Shown here: positions 55,325 to 64,000 of the stretch, one piece after another
Numbering within the stretch: the stretch's first letter is position 1
Layout: every line of letters starts with the position of its first letter
From: Endomychus coccineus
Taxonomy: Eukaryota > Arthropoda > Insecta > Coleoptera > Endomychidae
Direction: 5' to 3'
DNA length: 64,000 nt
Assembly: GCA_958510875.1 (NCBI GenBank)
Contig: OY294068.1
Span: 27,942,297 to 28,006,296 of the forward strand
Notes under the pieces: generated by a model
Databases searched by the model: none
Seen by the model: only the letters and a program-made list of their open reading frames with translations
What the model was told of the DNA's origin: nothing
Translations under genes and position numbers: made by a program

Positions 55325-58300
55325 ATGTCGACGCAGCAGTTACGTTCATTGCAATCAGAAAAAGGGTCTGATAGAATTGAAATAATAGGACATCGAATAT
55401 TTATCAATAATGTTGATAGCTATCATGGAAAGCAGATAGCTGCAGTAAGTATGAAAAAATCGATTTCATGTTTAATAATTACAAATCATTATATTATTTG
55501 GTTGATAGATTTAGCTGAACATTTAATGAAATCGAATTATTTTCAAAAGAAACTCGTATCTACAGTACTTTGATCCAGTCTAACTGCTTTGCATTCCATA
55601 ACACCTAGTGGAGCGTTTCTCCCCCAAGACATTTTATCCTGAATATTCTGGTATTCAATGAACAGTACAAACCGTAAAAGAGGCTGGGCCGAGCCCTGCG
55701 AAGCATCAGATTTCACCTCGGAGATGTCAGACCTGAAGCCAACCTCTATAAACTATCGTCGGTGTCGAAAATAGTTGACGAAATAGCGATCAGGTGTGGG
55801 GAAAGCCAAATTTATCAAGCTTTTTGATTACTATCTGGTAATCAAACCGCTTGAAGTCAATGGGGAATGTTGTGCAAACTTAAATTATTACTATTATTAG
55901 ATTATATCTAATAACTCAATTACACTGATATTAACTAAGACTAACACAATCAAACTAACCAACGCAAAAGGTTTGGTCCTCTTGTGTGTTCTGATCTGGT
56001 TCAAATTATCGAGGAGCTGGATGGCTTCGATATTGACATGGTGGAGTTGCTGTTCAAGACTCTTGGCGAATTTACTTTCATGCCTTGGTTAAGAAAGTTC
56101 ATTTCCAAATCTCATTGGTCATTGAAAATGGTTTTCAGGATATTGTTTTGGAATTGCTGGATTGTTTCTAAATTGTTGCTTTTGGCACCACCCAACTGCT
56201 GGATGCCATATGTCCACACCGGCTTGAGAATTTGTTTGTTACATTTTGCTAAATTTGATTATCCTTTTTTTATTTTTGCCCGTTCCTTACGCCTAAAATC
56301 TTACAACGTCAAACAGTATTTAGGTACTAAAGAATATGGAACTTCGAACATTGGAGAAGTTGGAGAAGTTGAATCGCTAACTTCGATACAAAAACTTCTG
56401 TGTGGTGATGAACAAGACAGTAAAAATAAATACGAAATAATTGGCACTTTGAGCAAAAAACATGCGGTCGTTCCAGAGGGAGTCGAATTCACGATTGACG
56501 AATGTGGTGAAAACTTCAAGGAGAAATTATTAACTTGCGGAGTTATTATTTACGATATAACGTTAGATAATGAACAAATGCAAAAGACTCTTTCGGCATT
56601 GTCAGGTGAGTATTCAAATACAATTATCCAGACGTAGGTACTTTTACTTTTATTTCTTTCCAAGTCACACTTAAATACGTGGACAGTCCAGAATCATTCC
56701 CAATAATTGTAACCCACTACTTTCGATAAACATTAAATAAATATGATACATATTTTTCACTCTAGTAATTGAACAAGATATTGAAAGATATAGAGGAACG
56801 ACAATCCCAACTTGCTGCCCGAAGATTTTCATTCTAATATCAACAATTATGACTTGGGGACTGACCAATCCTCTGGATCCGGTAAATGTTGGTTTTTGGT
56901 AATACTTTACCCATTACAATAACCTGCTTTCAGGAAGAACCCGATATAGTACATTTGGAGACGGATTATAAACGTAGACAGCCCCATCCAAACTATGAAG
57001 CACATTACACATGCGAAAACGAAGTTCTGCAAAAAGGTAGAAAAGTAAGTATATTTCTATGATGAAGTTGCACATTTTTTTATACCCTTATTGAATTCCT
57101 CAGATTTGGGAGAGTTAAATGCCATATAAATTCTTACTGATAGTTTTCTTGTAGAAAAATACAAAAAACTCAAAATGGATTTCCGATTGGAATACAGTTG
57201 CATATTTCCCTTGGGGTACTTTTAAGGGTAGGTTTAGATCTTTTGAGTGAATACCTGTGTCAGTTGCCATTTTGATTGTATGGCCCCGCCTTTACCCGTT
57301 TGATTCTTGATAGGATCTTTGGAATGCGTAGTGAGGTGGCACGTTGTCTGATTCCCTACCAAGAGTTCTCTTCTTGACAGGATGTGACAATGTTCTTACT
57401 TCCCTTTACAACAAGTCAATTAAATTAGGCTGCGCTGCAGATTTTGTTGCCCTTCCTCTGTTCCAGACATGCTTACGCTTATACCGGAATATCAAAAATT
57501 AACTTGGTCACGGGTGGTTGTGGAATCTAAAACGTGTGTCTTACTTTACGTTTGAAATACTTATGTCATAATTAATTTGAAGTTTCTAAAAGTGCGAAAT
57601 TTCGCAATTTTATACGAATATTGTAGCACTCAGAAGTCTTTAGCGCTTTGGACTCCGAGATTTTCACGTGGCCTATCGAAATTAGAAGGTTCGAATTATC
57701 TAAAAACATAATTGCATGAACGCCAGACGTCCTATATAATTAGCTACGAACGAAATCATTTTGACATATGCCTCGAGGAGCTCGTTGCGCGTAAGTTAGA
57801 GTTAGAGTTTATACATTTACCTCGGTCTTGTTAATTTGGGGCCGTTTCTTGCCCCGTGCGACAGGCGCCAGTTGTAATAAAGTTTTTTTGGCTATGGGCC
57901 GCTAGCTTTTACCCGCTTCGTGTATATTTTAGTCGCGAGAAAATTCCCTTTGGTACGTCGCACGTTAGACGCGCGTAGCTGAGATCTGAGAATAGCTCAA
58001 ACTGTTTTAATTAAATTTTCCTATTTAATGGGCATTAATCGAAAAAAAAGGGCCGTCGGGCACGGTCCGATACTAAATCTAACTACATGGAGCGAAAACG
58101 GCACGCGAAAAGCCGTCGTAAAGTCGTATTAGGTACGACCAGTTTGCACTTTTCTAACTCGCGTGCTACGGGCGTCTCACGTGAACGTCATTCGATTTAC
58201 GGAAAATTAACTATTTCAAAACAGTTTTTGACCCGGATTGTGGGTATCACGACCTCTGAAAAGCTTCAAAGTTCACATAATTATTTCATAATTTGTAGTT

Positions 58301-61300
58301 CATTATTGTTTTACAACTGAAATAAATAGGTATGAAATTTGTAGGTTATTGATGATGTCAGTGTGACTGTGACCTAATTATTTCAAACGTAAAGTCAAGA
58401 CACACGTTTTAGATTCCACAACCACCCTTGACCAAGATAATTTTTGATATCCCGGTATATAATTTTCATATACAGTGAAACCTGGTTAATTGGGATCTCA
58501 AGGGACCAAGACATATGTACCAATTATTGAGGGTTTCCAATAATCCAGTTTTCCAATTAAGCAGGTTTAAAATTATAGTTGTCTCATTTACAGAGGCCCC
58601 CGCTTACAGAGGTCGAAATGTGCCGTTATTCCATTTTTAGAGGTGGAAATGTTAATAAAAATGCATAATCTGATAGAAGTTTTAATTTTTCAGATACTGA
58701 TAACGTTTTACATTTACGTGTGGACATTTTGTACACTTTTATTCCCTTGTTTTTAGGTCAAAACCTGAGATAGTACTGACAAACAAAGCATGCGCGAAAG
58801 ACGACGCGAAATGTATGTAAACAAACATGTCAAAACGTGTTAAAACCTGATTAATTTGTCTCACTTATACAGGTAATTGAGCTACAGAGTCTCAATTATA
58901 GAGGTAAACATTGAAAAAGTCTTAGAATTCAAATCTCATTTAACCAGGTTCAAAAAGTCCCATTAACAGAGGTAATTTAATGAAAAAGAACCGAGGCCTC
59001 ATTGGAACTCTCAATAATAGAGGTTTCTCACTTATCCAGGTCCCACTGTATTAGTAGCAACTGTTTTTAGTTCAAAGAACAATTGAAGACTTACGTGGTT
59101 TGCAGTGGACTCACTTATGGGCAAGAGGAAGACAATCTATTTTACTTATTCAAAAGAGCATGGAGTAATGAACGATTTTTGCCAATTTTTGGATCCGGCA
59201 ATAATTATATTCCACTGATTCACGTGGCTGATCTGGCTAGGTAATTATTATTATTATTAATGTTGGGGGGAGGGACCGGTAATTCCTTTGTACCTAGGTC
59301 GGAGCCCTTTTCACCCCTTATCAGCTGGTAGAGTGTTCAGCAAGCTCCCGAGGTGGACGAACAACCACCTATCAAACATCCTGTTAACACAAGGTGACCG
59401 GATAGGTGGTTAGGGCCCTTAAGAGGTTTAGCACCGCGCTTTTTTTTAGTCTCTGGATCTCCTCATTGTCGTATAGTTCTACGGAGATAGTCGAGGAATT
59501 ATAGCCAAATCCCTTCAATTTTTTACTGGCAACCTGTATCGAGATGCGGTTTTCGCCATTTGCTTCAGAAACACAATAGAAAAAAATGTGCCATATTTGT
59601 TCTACCAGGAAAAGCTTGGTTGCACTTGTGCATGCAAGAAATGCATCTAAATAATACGATTTGCGGAACTGTATTGCTCACCAAATATTAACAAAAATTT
59701 GTTACTCAGGGGTTTTTGGAGTCGCTGATTACGAATTTGATGTTAACAAAACGCCACGCTGCATTCTGGGGCAGATTTCAGGGGCTTGGGGGGGGGGATT
59801 TGCAGTATAAAGCGGAAATCCTCAAATTTTCTCAATTGCCGAATGCTGCGGTGCGGGTATAACCAACTAGTACCAGGGTTTTTCATTTTGAATATCTTAT
59901 TTCAGAGTCTTATACAAACTAATTTCCTTGGGCCTTTGTTCAACATCACTACAATATGTTTTGGCTGTAGAACAAGCACCCTGTACTTTGAAGCAAATAG
60001 TAAATTATCTTAGTATACAATTAGGGAATGGAAAAACTAAATGTGTGGCGAAAGAAGAAGCATTTTTATATTCAGATATTGAGGTACGTATTTTTTAGTT
60101 TTTTTAGGTAATATTAAATAAAACATTTTTATTACTAAGTTACAATGTTTTAGTCAATCAAATCTATTGATTTAAACCTAAATGAAAAATACAGTATTTG
60201 TTTGAAAGAGCTACAGTGGGAAATCACTTTGTTTGAATTAAATGAAAATTTTTTTTATTTAAGTTTGCAATGGCTGATTTTATTCAATTATGTATTAATT
60301 TAGTTTGTAAAAGTGTGTAGTATTTCAAGCGTATTCGGGAATTGTCAATGTTATTTTAACACTAAAAATATATTGTAGCAAGAAACTTTTGATCGGTCTA
60401 CAGTTAACCTGATTATGGAACCTGACTTTATAACTGAAACGTTACAAATTGATTGGCAAAGTGAGATGAACCTAGTAGAAAATATGGATTCTGTAGCAAA
60501 AGAGTTCAAAACAAGTAGACAGCTGGAGCCGAAAAAGCTCATCGTTCTAGGGCCACCTTGTTCTGGGAAAACTCGATTGGCTAAACAGCTAGCAGACTAT
60601 TACAATTTGAAGTATGTGTTTGTTAAATGTGTATTAGAAGATACCTTGGAAGAATTGGTGAGTGGTGCATCTAGTTTTCGAGATTGTGATGGTAAAGACG
60701 TTTGTCGTTACATCTTAATTTACCCGAATCGTTATTACGATGTATTCTAATGATTAGGGGAAATAAATATTGACCTAGTTATGTAATACATCGCATATGC
60801 AGTTCTAGTGCAGTGGAGAATACGTTAGTCAGTCGGTGAATCTATTCAGTTTTACTAACAGAAAATACAGTAATAGAATAAAGTTTTATTTGAGCTGCAA
60901 AGAATCAACAAAAGAATAGTTTAAGTGATAGCTGTCACAATGAAATAGCGTCTTGTTTGTTAGGGAGCTAGTGTCTTAGACGACCATTTGATAAAGGTTG
61001 AACCATAGCCTACTAGAATGGAAGGCTGGTACGTTGACTTGATGACGCCCATAACATGTTCAACTCGGGCCTATCGAACCGGCATACCGCACATGTTCAA
61101 CATATTTCGGTCAGTTCGAGTAGAGTGGAGAATTCGTTCGTCAGTCGGTGAATCTATTCATATTCACTTACAAAAAATACAGTAATATAATAAAAAGCTA
61201 ATGTTACAAAGAATCAACAAAAGTATAGTTTAAATGATTGAGTCAAGTGTTTTGTCTTGTTTGTTAGGTAGTTAGTGTCTTAGACGACCATTTGATTTTG

Positions 61301-61953
61301 TCTCGATTTGAATGTATTATCTGTCATATGAATTCATTCAGCACAGTAAATATTTTTAATGAAATAGAGATAGTTAAATTAGACAGTTTGGCAAAATCAT
61401 TAGAATCGAATAACATTTCCATAAAGAAGCTAAATTAAATTGTTACTACGAAATACACATCCTAATATTCTAGTAAGATATGTTGTGTTGAAAGCTATTG
61501 AATAAACAATTTTTAAATGATTATTGCTTAAACTTAGATACTGATGGTCAAGTCTCATTCTCGAACTATTTACACCACCAATTTAAATATTACTACTTCT
61601 ACATTATTTTTTTGTTAACTTGTTACTGAGTGAATAAATTTAGAAGTTTTTATTCACAGAGAGTAATGCTGGAAAAAACTGAAAGAACTCAAGTAACTAT
61701 TAAGAATTCGCAGTTCTATGAGAATCTCGAAATGTTCGAAGAGAATGCTGTAACTGATAATTCTGACGAGGAAAAACCTAACAGACCTGTGGTTGAAGAG
61801 AAATTGAAGATACTTACCGAGGATATATTCAGCAGTACAGATAATCGAGTATCGGATGAATCCGTTGCAAACCTGTTGAGAGCAACTCTGTCATCTAATT
61901 GGTGTCAAAATCAAGGTTACATCATAGATGGATATCCCAAAACATTGGCCCAG
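55325..61953 (+). CDS. AK7: Adenylate kinase 7, downstream tandem copy, eight exons visible (3' part not seen)
   Basis: Exons: 55325-55444, 56317-56605, 56766-56881, 56934-57044, 59071-59240, 59906-60083, 60379-60657, 61660-61953. All are GT-AG and all phases equal those of exons 1-8 of the upstream copy; exons 5 (170 nt) and 7 (279 nt) have identical lengths. The 519 codons cover the N-terminal NAD(P)-binding-like region (KYEIIGTLSKKHAVVPEG, LISTIMTWGL-type block, YVVCSGLTYGQEEDNLFYL, YIPLIHVADLAR) and the adenylate kinase core with P-loop GPPCSGKT (in exon 7) and NQGYIIDGYPKT (end of exon 8). The acidic run of the other copy is shorter and weaker. Exons for the kinase C-terminal half and the Dpy-30 motif were not found before 64000. 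They may lie beyond the window or be lost. Intron 4 is mostly transposon. Confidence 0.88.
55985..56290 (-). pseudogene. Jockey-like LINE fragment in intron 1 of the second AK7 copy
   Basis: The minus strand at about 56180-56260 reads LKPVWTYGIQQLGGA, then NLETIQQFQNNILKTIFN, a conserved segment C-terminal to the RT in Jockey/CR1-type LINEs. The fragment is short and contains stops. Confidence 0.65.
57484..58455. mobile_element. Tc1/mariner-type nonautonomous element, copy 3 (972 bp)
   Basis: Ends CCGGAATATCAAAAATTAAC and GATAATTTTTGATATCCCGG, flanked by TA (57482-57483 and 58456-58457). The interior is the reverse orientation of copy 1 at 19710-20668 and is highly similar, including CpG-containing stretches. 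No transposase. It lies in intron 4 of the second AK7 copy. Confidence 0.85.
58473..59048. mobile_element. pogo/Tigger-like MITE (576 bp) abutting AK7 exon 5
   Basis: Ends CAGTGAAACCTGGTTAATTG and the complement of CAGTGGGACCTGGATAAGTG, flanked by TA (58471-58472 and 59049-59050). CAGTG-(A/G)-(A/G)-ACCTGG ends with TA duplications are typical of pogo/Tigger elements. Internal degenerate copies of TTACAGAGGT recur. No transposase. The right end is 22 bp upstream of exon 5 of the second AK7 copy. Confidence 0.88.
59241..59905. other. Intron 5 of the second AK7 copy
   Basis: It begins with an ATT-repeat run near 59244-59262, followed by a GC-richer patch at about 59260-59480 that may be repeat-derived but was not identified. 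A G run occurs at 59788-59797. Confidence 0.45.
60801..60994. repeat. Direct repeat in intron 7 of the second AK7 copy, left copy
   Basis: GTCAGTCGGTGAATCTATTCA, an AAAATACAGTAATA stretch, AAAGAATCAACAAAAG, and TTAGTGTCTTAGACGACCAT-type endings are shared with 61106-61298 at high similarity. Confidence 0.8.
61106..61298. repeat. Direct repeat in intron 7 of the second AK7 copy, right copy
   Basis: Matches 60801-60994 with scattered substitutions and small indels; about 110 bp of unrelated sequence separates the copies. Confidence 0.8.
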
Positions 61954-62129
61954 GTGATATTCGATATGGTTCAATTGTTTTATTTTCACCGGTTTCAAAG
62001 ATAAAACCCACAATTTTGGAAAATATGTCATATTTAAAGAACATTGTAAATACTATTATTTCCAAAAAAAATTGATTCCAAACCGTTTAATCGAAAATAA
62101 TCAAGATTTGCCGACTGATATTCACATAT

Positions 62130-62225
62130 TTGTAGATTGGGATGGAGTCGTATTTGGTTCCAGGCCCATATACGCCTATTCCAGTTCCGCCTGTAGTTTT
62201 AGTAGAACCATTTAATGGCTTTTTT
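62130..62225 (-). pseudogene. Tiny LINE RNase H fragment
   Basis: The minus strand reads LNGSTKTTGGTGIGVYGPGT, resembling the start of an RNase H domain in I-type LINEs (TDGSK-x-x-x-GTGAG). Only about 30 codons remain. Confidence 0.45.
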
Positions 62226-62889
62226 GGTTATTCACTCTGGTCATTATATATTATGTTGTACTTTCAACTACTATATGGAGGGGAAGTGGGGTTGTGAGGT
62301 TTAGGATTACTTTCATAGAAGCTATTGGGCACGTTCTCCTTGCTCCTATTATGCATACACATGCTAGGATTTTCGATAGATGTGTTCAGCTGCCCCGTGA
62401 GGGATGATCGACCCCATTATTTCCGTCCACATCCACTGCAATAGGGCATCCTTAATCCTTAATAGATGGAATAGCGTTGAATCAATCGAACACCAAAGTT
62501 GGTTTCAATCAAATGTACAGATAGAGTTTAAGAACCGATATATTGAGATAGGATAGGATAGGCGTTGATTTATAAACGCACTTGTTGTCAGTACCTTTCC
62601 TAGCGATAACTAGACGATGTATTCGATTGATTCATTCCACTTAAAGCGCTTGTGGTAAGCATAACTAACTTTCTATAATAATATTGACCAGTTGATGTGC
62701 GCACATCTCACATGACCAAACCCAACCTCCTGAACAGTTAATAGCGTTTTACTTGTCTATCTTGTGAAGTAAAACAACGCATCTCGCTCGGTCTAACTCA
62801 CAAGACTGTCATATATGGCGATTCGTGAAACTCAAGCTGTATGTATTGTTAACTATCCTATTGATTTGATGAAACAGTCAACTAATATC
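62226..62889. other. Noncoding sequence after exon 8 of the second AK7 copy
   Basis: No AK7-like exon and no element recognised; a short GATAG repeat occurs at about 62549-62562. Confidence 0.4.
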
Positions 62890-63080
62890 AGTCATATATC
62901 TACAATAAACTATAAGAGTTCATACTGCGGATACACTATCAACTAAGAAACAATCATGCTTATCCACTAAAAATACTGTTCAAGTACTGAGGACTTTTCA
63001 GCTACCAAGTAGTCATCATCAGAGTAAACTAAATTACTTGATAGCTGAAAGGTCCTCAGTACTTTTAACAGTATTTCTAT
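62890..63080. repeat. Penelope-type terminal sequences in inverted pair
   Basis: The left arm (about 62971-63010, AAATACTGTTCAAGTACTGA onward) and right arm (63035-63076) are inverted copies with a central ATCATCAGAGTAAACTAAAT. The same sequence forms the ends of the Penelope-like fragment at 24480-25520. No coding part lies between. Confidence 0.6.
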
Positions 63081-64000
63081 GTTGCACGATTTTTGAGATA
63101 TAAATTATTTTATGTTTTTATAATATATTATTTTGTCAAATCACTACTTCTTCAATTTTAAATTTTTCAGAAGCTCAACTCCTGGTCCCAAGGCTTTATA
63201 TTTCACAATTGCATTTCAGGTGGAGTATATATGATTGTCGAGATATAATTTTATTTCGATCGGTTAGAAAAATCTAAAAGTCCTTTTTTTTAATGGAATT
63301 TTCTGTATATTATCTGTTATTCGGAAAGTCCATTGAATTTGCTACTTCTCTATCTATAGTGTTTCTATGCCTATCTTCAATAGTTATTGATTTATGAGCG
63401 TTTATCTGAGAAAAATAATAATAAGCAACAATTACTTTACTTCCTCGAGTCAGCTGTGGAAAAAATCATGTTGTAAGAGTTATTGACGTTCTGTCTTATG
63501 TGACGCTTCCTTAGTTTCGTTTAGTTTTTTATTTATAGTGACATATCTACAACTCTGAAAACATGATATGTCTCTAGATTGTTCAGGCATTGTCCAAATA
63601 GTATTTCTTGCCAGTGATTTTTCTTCATAGTAGCATGGTATTCAAATCATATAAAGCTTTGACGCAATTCCTATACTGAATGGGGTTTTTGTTTGCATTT
63701 GTTTGAAGTTTTCTGTATGTGCCAGGTTCGTTTTTGCAAACTTGGAAGAATCTGGAGAATTCTGAGCAGCAACAGTTTTTCCCAAAATGGTTGGCATGCT
63801 ATTGGGAATCGAGTACTTGGCCAGTATAATTAGCAGGATCCATTTTCATGTAGTTCTACTTCATCTACTTGTACTAATAGCTAAACATTAATTGTGATAG
63901 TTTTATATTGAGCATCGAGATATTAGTAAAAACAATATTTCGACCACCATTTGCCCTAATGGGTGAATGGGCGATGGACGTTTAGAACATACTTTTCATC
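63081..64000. other. Noncoding sequence to the window end
   Basis: AT-rich; no AK7 exon and no repeat recognised. If the second AK7 gene is complete, this is intron 8. Confidence 0.4.

Noticed and set aside
55984..56316. Taking the 217-codon frame at 55984-56637 as one gene
   Set aside because: Its first 111 codons are antisense to a Jockey-like LINE fragment; only the part from 56317 matches AK7 and follows a splice acceptor.
62134..62220. An AK7 exon beginning after TTTGTAG
   Set aside because: The plus-strand translation does not match AK7, whereas the minus strand reads as a LINE RNase H fragment.
63171..63219. A possible AK7 exon 9 after TTTTTCAG
   Set aside because: The frame required by the phase-0 donor of exon 8 gives no AK7 similarity; another frame only vaguely recalls the expected GPRIMPQFVISLQ and soon hits a stop.
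1..64000. CRISPR arrays, bacterial operons, rRNA or phage modules
   Set aside because: No regular short repeats with unique spacers, no polycistronic bacterial genes and no rRNA-like sequence were seen; genes are spliced animal genes.

Overview
This is an AT-rich, intron-bearing animal genomic window, almost certainly from an insect. The evidence is GT-AG introns in metazoan genes, Jockey/I-type LINEs, a BEL/Pao retrotransposon, Penelope-like elements, mariner/Tc1/pogo/hAT-type DNA elements, and close similarity of the host proteins to animal families. I cannot name the species.

Host genes, left to right: (1) the first coding exon of a novel-type protein kinase C (C2 domain, minus strand, 11211-11555), whose remaining exons must lie left of the window; (2) a complete nine-exon Ser/Thr protein phosphatase 5 gene (TPR plus PPP phosphatase, plus strand, 17211-27051, predicted 491 aa); (3) an intronless mitochondrial phenylalanyl-tRNA synthetase gene (minus strand, 31154-32455); (4) a complete eleven-exon adenylate kinase 7 gene (plus strand, 33454-52066, predicted 808 aa); (5) a second, diverged adenylate kinase 7 gene in tandem (plus strand, from 55325), of which eight exons are visible. 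The two AK7 copies share every comparable intron phase, so they arose by tandem duplication. FARS2 and the first AK7 gene are divergent, about 1 kb apart. PP5 and FARS2 are convergent, separated by about 4.1 kb of decayed retroelements.

Most of the remaining sequence is mobile DNA. The standout is a young BEL/Pao element at 5029-8538. It has identical 276-bp LTRs, a 5-bp target duplication, a primer-binding site and a purine tract, but its single intact frame joins Gag directly to integrase with protease, reverse transcriptase and RNase H missing. The PP5 introns hold a Tc1-like element, a LINE fragment split by a solo LTR and flanked by a roughly 140-bp duplication, a Penelope-like fragment with a GIY-YIG remnant, and a mariner-like relic. 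The first AK7 gene carries a 4.36-kb LINE with a 15-bp target duplication and an internally deleted mariner, both in intron 5. The second AK7 gene has an intron made mostly of two back-to-back DNA elements, one ending 22 bp before the next exon.

No tRNA, rRNA, CRISPR array or prokaryotic-style operon was seen. Exon calls rest on reading-frame continuity, GT-AG sites and remembered family similarity; no alignment or transcript data were available.
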